Shown here: positions 45,794 to 55,958 of the stretch, piece after piece
Layout of the letters: every line of letters starts with the position of its first letter
How positions within the stretch are numbered: position 1 is the stretch's first letter
Source: Corynebacterium diphtheriae
Lineage (GTDB): Bacteria; Actinomycetota; Actinomycetes; Mycobacteriales; Mycobacteriaceae
NCBI RefSeq assembly: GCF_001457455.1
Contig: NZ_LN831026.1
Coordinates: forward strand, 1,178,001 to 1,242,000
Length of the DNA stretch: 64,000 nt
Direction of reading: 5' to 3'
The notes under the pieces: model-generated
What the model was told of the DNA's origin: nothing
Databases searched by the model: none
What the model saw: only the letters and a program-made list of their open reading frames with translations
Position numbers and translations under genes: made by a program

Positions 45794-48586
45794 CTAGTTT
45801 CCGATCGCCACGACGCCTCTGCGGATAGCGTCGATAGCCTTGCGCGCAGCACGCCGAGTGTCGTTATTGTAAGCAGTCGATCGTACTTGTTCGAGCAAAT
45901 CGACAACTTGTCGGCATTGACGAACAAAATCTCCAGGTGTAAGTTCGGCTCCGGATTCCGAGGCAGCAGCAATGCAATAGCCGAGTGGAGCGCCTGCCGC
46001 CCATTGATGCATCGCTAATGCGAATCCACCTTCGGGATACCTAGTGATGGGCAGCCGATAACGACGCTCGTCAGAGCTGAGTTCCTCCCAGATACGCACT
46101 GTGTTGTTCATGGCTTTCGCCATTTCTTCGGTGGCAGCGTCAGGTTCTCCGCGAGTTTCTCGGCGGTTTTCAAAAGTACACATGCTAACTACACCAGCTA
46201 ATTCTGCTGGATCTAGGTCATCCCAGATTCCTCGTTTGAGGCATTGTGCCACTAATAGGTCAGACTCGTTATGAATCTGGCAGAGGTTTTCGCCTTCCTC
46301 GGTAATTACAGGTACCCCGTCATGGAATTCGACGTAATCATATTCGGCAAGCAAGTTGATAATTCGATCGAAAGTACGACCCAGCGTATCGGTTGCCTCG
46401 TTGACTTTGCGTTGAGCTGCCTCAAGCATGCGTTGCTCTCGAACCAATTGCTCCCCCACCCGAGCGAGATCTTCCCTCTTGCGCCAATGATGCGCGGGGT
46501 GTGAACGAAGCTGTTCCCTCAGCGCCGAAATCGTCGCATTAGGGCGATTCCGCGGAGAAGTTTTCAGCCGTCTAGGACGTTGGAAATTCGCTTTTCGGAA
46601 CTGGTCAACTACAAAACGCGAATTTTTACGTGGTTGTGCAATAGTTTGCCTGCTCAAACGCATATGGCCAATGGCAACTGGAGGCATCGCAAATGCATCT
46701 GTTCCTACGCGTCCAGACCAACCTGTTTCCATGGTGATCCATACGCGTGGATCTTTTTTATTATTAGCTGGATTAACCACTACAGCTAATAGCGGATGCT
46801 TTTTGCCAGGCATTGCTATCACATCACCGAGCTGTAGCTTGCTTAAGACCCTTGTCGTTTCCATATCACGTTGCTCAATAGACAATCGCTTATGTTTGCG
46901 TTCTTCTTCGGTGAGCTCACGACGTATGCGGATGTACTCCAAGAAACTATCGACGTCTCCTGCACCGTCTTGATCGTGACTATCAAAGGCAGCATGAAGT
47001 TGTTTAGTTAATTGATCGACGGATTCTTCTAAGGATTCGATTGCTTTAATATCATCAACAACACTGCCATCGGCTTGGAATTGGGCAAAGGATTTTTCTA
47101 ACAAGCGATGCGCAGGTTCAAATCCGATAGTCTTCAGTAAGTTCACCGACATGTTGTAACCCGGTGCAAAGGTAGAGACCAGTGGATAAGTGCGAGTAGA
47201 GGCAAGTCCAGCAACTTGTCCGGGATCCATCGCCGGTGCCCATTGCACCACCGCGTTTCCAATGACATCGATACCTCGACGGCCAGCGCGTCCGGTCAAC
47301 TGCGTATATTGTCCAGGCGTTAGATCGGCGTGCCCTTCGCCATTGAATTTCACGAGTTTTTCTAAAACAACCGTGCGTGCCGGCATGTTGATACCAAGTG
47401 CCAATGTTTCTGTAGCGAAAACCGCTCGAACTAGTCCTTTGGTAAATAGTTTTTCCACGACATGTCGAAAAGCAGGCAACATACCCGCGTGATGCGCAGC
47501 AAATCCACGCATTAGCGCTTGGCGCCAGCGACGATAGTCAAGTAGACGAAGGTCCTCTTCGGGTATGCCCGATACGCCAGCGGTGATGATATCGGAGATT
47601 TCTTCTGATTCTTCTTGAGTAGTAAGGACTAGGCTCGATCGCATACATTGATGGAGTGCAGCATCACAACCGACGCGTGAGAAAATAAACGTAATCGCTG
47701 GTAGCATGTCCTGTTCTTGCAAGATATGAAGGACATCTGGGCGTGATAAGGCTCGATGCTTGTCAGAACGGCGGTGCGGGGATCGTCGCGAAGCTCGGTT
47801 ATCTGAGTCCATTGCACGAGATCTATTTCGGAATCCTCCAGCTTTGAGCTGGGCGCGGCCGTACTCAGTGCCATCTGTGGTCGTTCCTTCGAGACGCTCG
47901 ATGTGCTCGACGAGACGACTATTGACTTCTCCTGTTGTGCCGGGCTCAAATAAAGGATGCATACGACGGGCAACGAGCATCCATTGGTTGAGGGGTACAG
48001 GGCGGTTTTCCGAAACGATAATTTCGGTATCTCCGCGAACAGTATTCAACCACCGGCCGAATTCCTCTGAATTGCTTACCGTCGCAGATAAACCGATCAC
48101 GTTCACAGATGCGTCAAGACCGAGGATTGCTTCTTCCCAAACTGCGCCGCGGGAGGAGTCAGATAAAAAGTGAATCTCATCCATTACGACGTGACTCAGC
48201 CGATCTAAAGCCTCTGAATCTGCATAGATCATATTTCGAAGAACTTCAGCAGTCATGACAACGATGTCGGCATCGCGGTTAATAGAAACATCACCAGTAA
48301 GTAGGCCGACTTTATCTTCACCATGAGCCTTTACAAGGTCGTGAAATTTCTGGTTACTAAGCGCCTTAATTGGTGTGGTGTAGAAACACTTTGTTTGTTG
48401 CGAAATAGCAAGGGAAACAGCAAATTCACCGACAATAGTTTTTCCAGCACCCGTAGGCGCACAAACTAGGACACCACGGCCGCTTTCTACCGCTTGGCAC
48501 CCTCGGATTTGAAATTCATCAAGTGGAAATTTTTGGCGTGCAGCAAAATAGCTCAAGTGTGATTCTGGTTCCACGGTGGCATTCAT
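45794..48586 (-). CDS. helY: Ski2/Mtr4-like DEAD/DEAH helicase (HelY type)
   Basis: A 930-residue superfamily 2 RNA helicase. Walker A is CAPTGAGKT, motif II is MDEIHFLSD, and motif VI is QLTGRAGRRGID; ATETLALGINMPART also matches. The C-terminal half carries the arch and DSHCT-like region typical of actinobacterial HelY. Its substrate is unproven, with RNA turnover likely by homology. It is followed by a terminator and is divergent from trmL. Confidence 0.92.
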   Translation of the reverse strand: MNATVEPESHLSYFAARQKFPLDEFQIRGCQAVESGRGVLVCAPTGAGKTIVGEFAVSLAISQQTKCFYTTPIKALSNQKFHDLVKAHGEDKVGLLTGDVSINRDADIVVMTAEVLRNMIYADSEALDRLSHVVMDEIHFLSDSSRGAVWEEAILGLDASVNVIGLSATVSNSEEFGRWLNTVRGDTEIIVSENRPVPLNQWMLVARRMHPLFEPGTTGEVNSRLVEHIERLEGTTTDGTEYGRAQLKAGGFRNRSRAMDSDNRASRRSPHRRSDKHRALSRPDVLHILQEQDMLPAITFIFSRVGCDAALHQCMRSSLVLTTQEESEEISDIITAGVSGIPEEDLRLLDYRRWRQALMRGFAAHHAGMLPAFRHVVEKLFTKGLVRAVFATETLALGINMPARTVVLEKLVKFNGEGHADLTPGQYTQLTGRAGRRGIDVIGNAVVQWAPAMDPGQVAGLASTRTYPLVSTFAPGYNMSVNLLKTIGFEPAHRLLEKSFAQFQADGSVVDDIKAIESLEESVDQLTKQLHAAFDSHDQDGAGDVDSFLEYIRIRRELTEEERKHKRLSIEQRDMETTRVLSKLQLGDVIAMPGKKHPLLAVVVNPANNKKDPRVWITMETGWSGRVGTDAFAMPPVAIGHMRLSRQTIAQPRKNSRFVVDQFRKANFQRPRRLKTSPRNRPNATISALREQLRSHPAHHWRKREDLARVGEQLVREQRMLEAAQRKVNEATDTLGRTFDRIINLLAEYDYVEFHDGVPVITEEGENLCQIHNESDLLVAQCLKRGIWDDLDPAELAGVVSMCTFENRRETRGEPDAATEEMAKAMNNTVRIWEELSSDERRYRLPITRYPEGGFALAMHQWAAGAPLGYCIAAASESGAELTPGDFVRQCRQVVDLLEQVRSTAYNNDTRRAARKAIDAIRRGVVAIGN

Positions 48587-48685
48587 GACTTCAAGGCTAC
48601 TTGCTAGATGCGGAGAAAACGTAAATGGGGTGATGAATCATGGTGGTGTCACGTTTTAGTTAATGTAGCCCTACACTCATTTACT

Positions 48686-49156
48686 ATGAGTAAGCTTCAT
48701 ATAGTTTTTGATAATCCAGTAATTCCTAATAACACAGGTAATGCTATTAGGACTTCCGCCGTAACTGGTGCAAGTTTGCACCTTATCGAGCCGCTGGGGT
48801 TTAACTTTGAAGACAAAAACCTCAAACGCGCAGGATTGGATTACCACGACTTAGCCGATGTCCATATTCATTCGAATTTCGATGCCTGCATGAATGCATT
48901 ACCGCATTCTAGGATCTTTGCTTTTTCCTCCCATGCAACCACTTGGTACACCGATATCGAATATAAAGAAGGCGATGTCCTTCTATTCGGTACCGAGCCG
49001 ACAGGGTTACCAACTGAACACCTTGAGCATCCTCGAATAACTCAGCAGGTAAGAATCCCCATGTTACCGGCACGTCGTTCCATGAATCTTTCCAATTGTG
49101 CATCCATCGCGATCTACGAAGCATGGCGACAGTTGGGCTTTGAAGGAGCACAATAA
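48686..49156 (+). CDS. trmL: tRNA (cytidine/uridine-34-2'-O)-methyltransferase TrmL
   Basis: A 156-residue SPOUT methyltransferase with knotted C-terminal fold: IVFDNPVIPNNTGNAIRTSAVTGASLHLIEPLGF, LLFGTEPTGLP and IPMLPARRSMNLSNCASIAIYEAWRQ. It 2'-O-methylates position 34 of certain leucine tRNAs. The frame extends to 48608, but ATG 48686 fits the family length. Confidence 0.93.
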   Translation: MSKLHIVFDNPVIPNNTGNAIRTSAVTGASLHLIEPLGFNFEDKNLKRAGLDYHDLADVHIHSNFDACMNALPHSRIFAFSSHATTWYTDIEYKEGDVLLFGTEPTGLPTEHLEHPRITQQVRIPMLPARRSMNLSNCASIAIYEAWRQLGFEGAQ

Positions 49157-49172
49157 ATTCCAACGTTTCGAT

Positions 49173-49225
49173 ATAGATAAGGGAGCAGCAACGCTGTACT
49201 AAGGCGTTGCTGCTCCCTTATCTAT
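49173..49225. terminator. Bidirectional terminator, 22-bp arms
   Basis: Arms 49173-49194 and 49204-49225 are exact complements (core GGGAGCAGCAACGC) with a 9-base loop. It separates trmL and tatC, which are convergent. Confidence 0.92.
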
Positions 49226-49241
49226 TCTGAATGGTTTCTAG

Positions 49242-50336
49242 CTAAAGTACGTCATCAAAATTAGATTGCGTATCAAGCCGTTGTGGTCGCTCTAATGTAG
49301 AGGGAGCCACAGCTGATGGAGATTCTGGAGCCGATGCAGAGATAGGACTGGTTGGTGCGATTGGATCCGAAGAAGTAATAGGGCTACTGCCCTCAAGAGA
49401 GTCGGATGCTGGTGTGAGCACAGAAGCATGTTCATCATCAACGTCCATCCAATCAGGACGTGTATTCTTACGACGTTTGTCATTCAACCGCGTGAATTGA
49501 ATCGCAAGTTCCACAAGCAGGCATAATGACGCGCCGAGCGCCACCATTGAATATGGATCTTGGCCTGGTGTCATGAATGCAGCAAAAATAAAGACAGATA
49601 CGATTATGATGCGTCGCTTATCTTTGATTGATTCATAGCTTAAAATTCCGGCGAGATTGAGCATTGCGATAATAAGTGGCACCTCAAAGCTCACACCGAA
49701 CATGACAAGCAGGGTGAGGATGAAATTGAAGTATTGACCGCCAGACAACGCGGTTACCTGAAACTCGCCACCCATTGTGAGTAGAAACTGCAGACCAATT
49801 GCGATAACAAAATAGGCTAAAACAGCACCGGAAACGAATAAAGTAACCGCCGCTGTGACAAAAGATAACGTCCATCGGCGTTCGTTTTTCATCAATCCCG
49901 GCGTGATGAAAGCCCACAGCTGTTGCAGCCACACTGGCGAAGCGAAGACTGAACCTGCAAGCGCGCCAACTTTGAGGCGAAGCATAAACATCTCAAACGG
50001 GCTGGTGGCGATGAGTCTGCATTCACCGTCAAGAGTTAACACTGCCCTGTTTTCAGGTGGAAGCGAACAGTATGGTCCGCGCAAGATATCGCCAAGGGAA
50101 CGCAGCGTAAACCAATGGAGATTGACTGGGTGTTGATACCACATGAACCCCACGATGGTGCCAACAATCAAAGCCAAAACTGATATGATCACTCTACGGC
50201 GAAGTTCTTGCAAATGCTCTACAAGAGACATCGAGCCATCGGTAGGACGTTTTGGACGCACAGAAAAAGGATTATGAATCCGATTCCGACGAACCCTCGT
50301 CGCCTTGGTAGTGGACTGAACATCAACGTTGCTCAT
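49242..50336 (-). CDS. tatC: Twin-arginine translocase subunit TatC
   Basis: A 364-residue membrane protein with six segments and the family blocks MSLVEHLQELRRRVIISVLAL, PVWLQQLWAFITPGL, GVSFEVPLIIAML and FAAFMTPGQDP. About 75 C-terminal residues form a Pro/Ser/Ala-rich extension not needed for the core. TatC recognises twin-arginine signal peptides. It is the last gene of the run from trmI. A hairpin lies between it and tatA. Confidence 0.95.
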   Translation of the reverse strand: MSNVDVQSTTKATRVRRNRIHNPFSVRPKRPTDGSMSLVEHLQELRRRVIISVLALIVGTIVGFMWYQHPVNLHWFTLRSLGDILRGPYCSLPPENRAVLTLDGECRLIATSPFEMFMLRLKVGALAGSVFASPVWLQQLWAFITPGLMKNERRWTLSFVTAAVTLFVSGAVLAYFVIAIGLQFLLTMGGEFQVTALSGGQYFNFILTLLVMFGVSFEVPLIIAMLNLAGILSYESIKDKRRIIIVSVFIFAAFMTPGQDPYSMVALGASLCLLVELAIQFTRLNDKRRKNTRPDWMDVDDEHASVLTPASDSLEGSSPITSSDPIAPTSPISASAPESPSAVAPSTLERPQRLDTQSNFDDVL

Positions 50337-50360
50337 TTGAGTTCCTTAAGTACATTATGC

Positions 50361-50393
50361 GTAAACCCCTTTCCATATATGGTTGGGGCTTAC
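50361..50393 (-). promoter_or_regulatory. Hairpin between tatA and tatC
   Basis: A nested dyad: outer GTAA-CCCC pairs with GGGG-TTAC (with an A/C mismatch), and inner CCATATATGG (50373-50382) is a perfect palindrome. It could attenuate or protect the message between the two tat genes. Confidence 0.4.
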
Positions 50394-50408
50394 ACATAAA
50401 TACCAGTG

Positions 50409-50675
50409 TTATTGCTGTGGACGCTGAATATCAGTTGGCTGTGGCTGTGGAATCTCTACAGGATTGACGACTTGCTGCTGAGCCTGTGCTGCGATCTGAC
50501 GCTGCTGCTGTTGCTCCTCATAGCGTTGATCGTCATTGCTCATTTCTTTTACTTCAGACTTAAAAATGCGCATAGAGCGGCCAAGAGAACGCGCTGCATC
50601 GGGGAGCTTTTTGGCGCCAAAAAGCAGTACAACGATGACGAGGATTAACAGGATTTCGGTAGGTCCTAGGTTCAT
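50409..50675 (-). CDS. tatA: Twin-arginine translocase subunit TatA
   Basis: An 88-residue protein with one N-terminal membrane helix ([22 protein letters not shown]), the amphipathic helix ([20 protein letters not shown]) and a Gln/Pro-rich tail. ATG 50675 with GAAAGG 9 bases upstream is preferred over the start six codons earlier. It forms the pore of the Tat system with TatC. Confidence 0.95.
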   Translation of the reverse strand: MNLGPTEILLILVIVVLLFGAKKLPDAARSLGRSMRIFKSEVKEMSNDDQRYEEQQQQRQIAAQAQQQVVNPVEIPQPQPTDIQRPQQ

Positions 50676-50709
50676 GATGAGCCTTTCTTTCAAGGTCGAT
50701 AGTAAGCAA

Positions 50710-51741
50710 TCATTCTAAGGACTCTTTCCCCTCAAACTGATTGCCCTCGGCATGTTCACTAGCATACGCGGTCAAGCCCAATTTGGCTGACTCACGCATG
50801 CTAATAGCTAAAGGAGATCTGACGTCTCTTAATCGCATGCGGTCTGCGTTGCGCGTTAAAGTATCAATGAGCCACGAATAGGAGACTACTGGCATGATCG
50901 CTTGAATCCAGCCGTTGTGTGCGGGCTGAACGTCTTCAAGTGGAAATACCGTGGTGAGCCATTGGGCGGATTCGTTTATTTCAATTTCAACATGCTGCTC
51001 AGCAGTCTGGAGCCCAAACGGATCGGAAGCATCGAAGCGCAAAGAAGATACGTGTGGCTGGGCAGGTTGTGTGCTCAACCACACATTGCGGATTTGAGTA
51101 GTCAAAAACGTACGGTGTGATTGAGCTTCGTGGTCCCATCCAACTAAGTAGGTAGAACCATCAGCGCTAAAAAGTCGAGTCGCGCTTACTATTCGTTTGG
51201 TTGTGGTGTCTTTTGCGCGGGAATAGTAATCAAATTGCAGTTGCACTCGTTGAGCCATGGAGTCGCGAATGACATCAATAACTGGTTCTGAGGCAGGAGT
51301 ATCTTCGAAACGCTGCGAATCGAATACAGCGGAAGATTCGGGGCCCATAATTTCTCGAAGTTTTTTAGCTGCGCTTTTTACCGTTTCCATATGAACTAAT
51401 TCAGGAAATTGTTCGAGATATTCCAAAGATAATAGCAATGCACCAGCTTCAGTTCGTGTAAGTCGAAGCGGAGCGTCCATACCTTGACTATCAAAGATAG
51501 TTACGGATTGTAGTTGTGCATCAAGATCAACTAGTTCATCGGGAAAAGTGCCTGGACCACAACAAAACAGCCGGTTGAGGTCTTCTTTAATTTGGCTTGG
51601 TGTGGAACCTAAATCCACCGCCGCTTCCATCATGGAACGGCCTGGGTGCGCTTGAAAGTAGGGCAACAAATTAAGTAGACGGACCAGATCGGCAAGTCGG
51701 TGATTGGCGTTATTACGATAAGCAGACTCTATTTTAATCAA
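50710..51741 (-). CDS. pafC: PafC, WYL-domain DNA-damage regulator
   Basis: About 343 residues with an N-terminal winged helix ([32 protein letters not shown]) and a WYL domain ([29 protein letters not shown]) followed by a C-terminal extension. In mycobacteria PafB and PafC form one transcription activator of a RecA-independent DNA damage response. The frame is open to 51858, but TTG 51741, which overlaps the pafB stop, gives the family length. The start is uncertain. Confidence 0.9.
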   Translation of the reverse strand: MIKIESAYRNNANHRLADLVRLLNLLPYFQAHPGRSMMEAAVDLGSTPSQIKEDLNRLFCCGPGTFPDELVDLDAQLQSVTIFDSQGMDAPLRLTRTEAGALLLSLEYLEQFPELVHMETVKSAAKKLREIMGPESSAVFDSQRFEDTPASEPVIDVIRDSMAQRVQLQFDYYSRAKDTTTKRIVSATRLFSADGSTYLVGWDHEAQSHRTFLTTQIRNVWLSTQPAQPHVSSLRFDASDPFGLQTAEQHVEIEINESAQWLTTVFPLEDVQPAHNGWIQAIMPVVSYSWLIDTLTRNADRMRLRDVRSPLAISMRESAKLGLTAYASEHAEGNQFEGKESLE

Positions 51742-52711
51742 CCCCTGCAGCTTGTTTGAGCAGTGACACGACATCTGTAATGAGATCATCAGGGCTAAGC
51801 ACTCGTGCATGCGGCGCATATCGTGCAAGCGTTCGCACCAACCAATCACGGTCGACATCGCGTAGTAACAGCGTGCCGTCTGGTTGACGTTCTCCCCTAC
51901 TTGTCAACTCCTGTGCCTTGTCTGGTTGTACCTTGATGATTGCGTTGACGAGCAGCTTCCCACGACGAAGTTGTTCTTTTACTAATTGTTGAAGGTCAAT
52001 GTTGGCATCTGGTTCGACAAAATCAGCTTCTAAAGCAACACGTCGGATGCCAGAAAGTTTCGTGATACGAAAACAACGAGGAGCTTGTCTATCATGATCG
52101 TAGCCAACTAGATAAACACGGTCTCGTTCGCTCACAATCGACCATGGATCCATGATGAGTTGTTGAGGCGATGAAGTAGACGTTTCATAATAATCAAAAG
52201 TTACTGCACTGCGGTGTGCACGGGCAGCCAAGATTGCATCAAAATCACGGGCGGCAATAGAATTAACGTCGTTTACTGGCGTGTACCGAGGGGTACTCGT
52301 GAGCTCGCGTTGTACTCCGCTAGCTGCAATTTTAGTCCACCCAGATCGAGAAAAAGTTGCTAATTCGTCTCCTAGTCCCATTTGTCCAGCCAGTGCCAAA
52401 ACGGTGGCTTCTTCAGGAGTGAAAGTCACTTCAGGAAGCGAATAATCTTCGGTGCGCAAACGATAAAGAGTTTGTGCACCAGTAGCGATTGTTTCGATGG
52501 GAACACCGGCGCGGTCAAGGGCTGCGCGATCGCGTTTGAACAATTGATGCGCAGCAGCATCGCTACGGATCTGGCCTGCAGAATTTTTTGCATAGCCATC
52601 GACGTGTTTGATCACCCAGTCAGCTGAAATATAGTGTCTGCCTTGGGTTTCGGCTCGCAAAAACGCAAAGGTCAAGTTCACGATTCTTTCCAGCGCTACA
52701 TCTTTGCCCAT
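51734..52711 (-). CDS. pafB: PafB, WYL-domain DNA-damage regulator
   Basis: A 325-residue protein with N-terminal winged helix (ALERIVNLTFAFLRAETQGRHYISADWVI) and a WYL domain (FDYYETSTSS, DRVYLVGYDHDRQAPRCFRI). It is the partner of PafC. ATG is 24 bases after pafA. Linkage to the Pup ligase is conserved in actinobacteria, although PafBC acts in DNA repair control rather than in pupylation itself. Confidence 0.92.
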   Translation of the reverse strand: MGKDVALERIVNLTFAFLRAETQGRHYISADWVIKHVDGYAKNSAGQIRSDAAAHQLFKRDRAALDRAGVPIETIATGAQTLYRLRTEDYSLPEVTFTPEEATVLALAGQMGLGDELATFSRSGWTKIAASGVQRELTSTPRYTPVNDVNSIAARDFDAILAARAHRSAVTFDYYETSTSSPQQLIMDPWSIVSERDRVYLVGYDHDRQAPRCFRITKLSGIRRVALEADFVEPDANIDLQQLVKEQLRRGKLLVNAIIKVQPDKAQELTSRGERQPDGTLLLRDVDRDWLVRTLARYAPHARVLSPDDLITDVVSLLKQAAGVD

Positions 52712-52735
52712 GACAAATCTCCACGTTATCCAAAC

Positions 52736-54175
52736 TTATGAAATTGCAGTTTCTGTGCTGTAAGAAGCCGCATGATTTCGCATGTAGTTAATGAGCTGGT
52801 CCACGCGATCGTCTGTGTTTTCAAAAGGATCAGTAAGCTCAATAATTTGAGGCTCTGGCCGGTTCACTTTAAGCCGTAGCCAATCAGCAGATATGGGTGC
52901 TTGAAGTTTCTTGGCAGCCGTTAAAAATTCTCCACGAAGAGCTGCGCGGGTAGTTGACGGCGCAATGCGTGTGGCCTGTTCTATATCTGTATCGTTAATC
53001 CATCTATTGACTAACTGCTTCGATTCCAAAACAGGAAAAACACCTCGACCAGCGCGAATATCGTGGTAAGCCAAATCTAATTGAGCCAATTTTGGATGAG
53101 TAAAATCAGACTCACTGCAGCCAATGCGACGCTGAGCACGGCGTAATAGTGATAGTTTGATAGCCCAGTCGATATCTCGAGATAGAGCCTGGAGATCATT
53201 TGATTCGATAGCAGATATTGTATCGAGCCACAAAGACACAACCTTGTGCATTTCAGCGTTTGGCGTTCCTTCTGTATCATCGCGTTGCTCGAGCCACCAC
53301 AGAGCTTTTTCGGCATATCGACGCTGAATTTCAATGGCAGGCATCGATGTTCCAACTTTCAACGGTACTGGAGCCATGCCAGTAATATCTCGAGAGATTT
53401 CCCTAATTGCGGCAATTTCATTGCTTAGCTCAAGGTCATGACTTAAAGCACCAGCTTCAATCATCTCAAGGACCAGTTGAGTCGAGCCTATCTTCAACGC
53501 ACATGTTGTCTCAGACATGTTTGAATCACCGACGATTACATGGAGCCTTCGAAAGCGATGAGAATCTGCGTGTGGTTCATCTCGAGTATTAATAATCGGG
53601 CGGGACCTAGTCGTAGCGCTAGATACGCCTTCCCATACATGATCAGCTCGTTGAGAGACTTGAAATTGCCCATCTTGGATGGATCCACCACCGCATATCA
53701 GTTGACGGGTAATCAAAAATGGTAGAAGTTGTCTTCCCAACGTTTTGAGGACAACGTCTCTGCTTACAAGATAATTCTCGTGACAGCCGTAAGAATTTCC
53801 GAGTGAATCAAGATTATTCTTAAATAGATAAACTCTGCCCCCAATTCCCTCTGTTGCTAGTGCAGTTTCCGCCCGTTGCGCTAATTGATCAACAATTTTA
53901 TCGCCAGCACGGTCATAGGCGATTAACTGGGAAAGTGAATCACACTCGGCAGAAGCATATTCAGGGTGGGAACCCACGTCCAAGTATAGCCGTGCTCCAT
54001 TGGGGATAAACACGTTGGAGCTTCCCCATTCCTCCACAACGGGACGGAACATATAGCGTGCTGCCTCATCCGCACCGAGGCGCCGGCGGCTGTTGTCGCC
54101 GACACAAGTGATTCCGTATTCGGTTTCTACGCCCGTGATTCGTCGTGTAAAAACTGTGCGTTCGTACTCGCCCAC
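52736..54175 (-). CDS. pafA: Pup-protein ligase PafA
   Basis: A 479-residue ligase of the glutamine-synthetase-like fold that joins the C-terminal Glu of Pup to lysines of target proteins using ATP. It shows TGVETEYGITCVGD at the nucleotide site, LYLDVGSHPEYASAECD with the catalytic Asp, LFKNNLDSLGNSYGCHENYL and [19 protein letters not shown]. The frame opens at 54253 inside pup, but GTG 54175, 4 bases after the pup stop with AAAGGTGG upstream, gives the normal length. It is translationally close-coupled to pup. Confidence 0.94.
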   Translation of the reverse strand: MGEYERTVFTRRITGVETEYGITCVGDNSRRRLGADEAARYMFRPVVEEWGSSNVFIPNGARLYLDVGSHPEYASAECDSLSQLIAYDRAGDKIVDQLAQRAETALATEGIGGRVYLFKNNLDSLGNSYGCHENYLVSRDVVLKTLGRQLLPFLITRQLICGGGSIQDGQFQVSQRADHVWEGVSSATTRSRPIINTRDEPHADSHRFRRLHVIVGDSNMSETTCALKIGSTQLVLEMIEAGALSHDLELSNEIAAIREISRDITGMAPVPLKVGTSMPAIEIQRRYAEKALWWLEQRDDTEGTPNAEMHKVVSLWLDTISAIESNDLQALSRDIDWAIKLSLLRRAQRRIGCSESDFTHPKLAQLDLAYHDIRAGRGVFPVLESKQLVNRWINDTDIEQATRIAPSTTRAALRGEFLTAAKKLQAPISADWLRLKVNRPEPQIIELTDPFENTDDRVDQLINYMRNHAASYSTETAIS

Positions 54176-54179
54176 GGAT

Positions 54180-54374
54180 TTACTGTCCACCTTTCTGAAC
54201 ATAGGAACGAACGAACTCTTCAGCGTTTGATTCCAAAAGACCGTCAATTTCATCTAAAAGATCATCAACTCCAGCAGTGTTGACACTTACTTGACCAGAT
54301 GAAACCCCAGGCGTGTCAGTATCGTCAGAGTATCCATTGCCGCCGGAATGAATTTGGCTACCGTTCTGGTTCAT
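54180..54374 (-). CDS. pup: Prokaryotic ubiquitin-like protein Pup
   Basis: A 64-residue, largely unstructured protein. The C-terminal helix region [28 protein letters not shown] carries the ARC/PafA-binding part. The last residue is Gln, so Dop must deamidate it to Glu before PafA can use it. The N-terminal half is Gly/Ser/Asp-rich. The gene lies between dop and pafA. Confidence 0.97.
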   Translation of the reverse strand: MNQNGSQIHSGGNGYSDDTDTPGVSSGQVSVNTAGVDDLLDEIDGLLESNAEEFVRSYVQKGGQ

Positions 54375-54431
54375 AATGATTGCTCCTTAAAGATCTAAGT
54401 TATTAGCGTACCCTTGCATGAAAACAAAGTT

Positions 54432-55958
54432 TTATGTCAAGGAAATAGTTGTGACCGGTAACCACTGAGACAAAATAGTGGCAACCTCTTTGACTGAAGA
54501 AGCCGTGTCGATGGCAGTGATTGCTTCCGCGGACAGTGATTGAACCACTGGCATTTTGATTTTTGTAGCTTGATCACGAGACGTTTGAAGTGTGATGGAA
54601 TCCCAACTTGCTTGAACAACGTTGTCAGGAAAACGTGAGATTAGACTGCCCCGTAAATAAGCACGGCTACCTTTTGGCGGTGACCAAGCAGCACGATTAA
54701 TCTGCTCGGTAGACACAAGAGTTCTCATGCGACCTTTGCGGACGAGCGCATGATAAAGGCTTTTAGTCGGATCAATATCAGCGTACTGCAGGTCGATGAG
54801 TTGAATTTTAGGATCATCAATCGGTACTCCACGCTTAATGAATGAAGAAATAAGCTGCCACTTGGCACACCAGTCAAGTCGGTCGGCGGCATAGAAAGGT
54901 CCCTTATACAGCAAATCTAGTATTTCAGACCATTCCTTCAAAACATCAAGATCCTCATCTGACTGTGGAGATACACGTTTGCGGTACTCGTCGAGGAGCT
55001 CAAGTGCTGTCAAAGTTCTTCCATCGCGAAGGACAATGTTGTGCGTAAGCGTGAGATCATGTGATATTGCACTTACCTCTGCGACCGGATTTGCGACCGC
55101 GAGGTCGGAGAAATCAACTCCAGCTTCAATAGCGTCGAGTACTAAAGTAGTCATGCCAATTTTCAAAAAGTTAGAAGTTTGCGACATATTGGCATCACCG
55201 ATGATGACATGTAAGCGACCAAAATGCTCGCTATCTGCATGTGGTTCATCGCGGGTATTGATAATGCCACGATTAAGCGTTGTTTCCAGTGAAATTTCTT
55301 GCTCAATATAATCGGCACGTTGGCTAATCTGGAAACCAGATTTTTCGCCATGTTGCCCTATTCCAACTCGACCCGCTCCAATGATTACTTGCCGAGTAAT
55401 GAAAAAGGGAATCAAACCTGAAGCAATCTCTTCAAAAGGAATTGCGCGATCATAGAGGTAATTTTCGTGGCTGCCATAGCTGGCGCCTTTACCATCCACA
55501 TTGTTTTTATAAATTTTTAGTGGTGGACATGGATCATGATGTTCTAACACCGAATGCTTACGCTGGGAATTTTCAGCAACAAGTTCCACTGCACGATTCA
55601 TTACTACGTCACCTGCGGCGTCGTAAAGCATCGCCTGGAAAGCAGAACTTGTTTCAGGCGATGAATACTCTGGGTGAGCATGGTCAACATAAAACCGTCC
55701 TCCGTTAATGAGAACTGAATTAGCTACGCCCAAAGCATGAGGATCCACGACCGGAACTGTGCGGTAACGACGTAAATCGAAGCCACGAAGATCTCTTAGT
55801 GGTGATTCTTCTGAAAAGTCCCAACGAGCTTGAGACGCGCACCGCTCCCCCAACGAAAACGCCACCACTGCATGAGTCGACGTGACGATAGGGCTCAGCA
55901 TCGTGTTTGACGGAGTCGCTATTCCATATTCTGTCTCTGTACCAACAAATCTGCTCAT
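54432..55958 (-). CDS. dop: Pup deamidase / depupylase Dop
   Basis: A 508-residue paralog of PafA that deamidates the C-terminal Gln of Pup and removes Pup from proteins. Blocks: [32 protein letters not shown] with the catalytic Asp, [20 protein letters not shown] and [23 protein letters not shown] 55958 overlaps the arc stop (ATGA), giving the family length; the longer frame to 56024 runs into arc. Confidence 0.95.
   Translation of the reverse strand: MSRFVGTETEYGIATPSNTMLSPIVTSTHAVVAFSLGERCASQARWDFSEESPLRDLRGFDLRRYRTVPVVDPHALGVANSVLINGGRFYVDHAHPEYSSPETSSAFQAMLYDAAGDVVMNRAVELVAENSQRKHSVLEHHDPCPPLKIYKNNVDGKGASYGSHENYLYDRAIPFEEIASGLIPFFITRQVIIGAGRVGIGQHGEKSGFQISQRADYIEQEISLETTLNRGIINTRDEPHADSEHFGRLHVIIGDANMSQTSNFLKIGMTTLVLDAIEAGVDFSDLAVANPVAEVSAISHDLTLTHNIVLRDGRTLTALELLDEYRKRVSPQSDEDLDVLKEWSEILDLLYKGPFYAADRLDWCAKWQLISSFIKRGVPIDDPKIQLIDLQYADIDPTKSLYHALVRKGRMRTLVSTEQINRAAWSPPKGSRAYLRGSLISRFPDNVVQASWDSITLQTSRDQATKIKMPVVQSLSAEAITAIDTASSVKEVATILSQWLPVTTISLT

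Noticed and set aside
50409..50530. Gln-rich repeats at the tatA 3' end as a possible tandem repeat
   Set aside because: Low-complexity codons of the TatA tail, no regular repeat unit.
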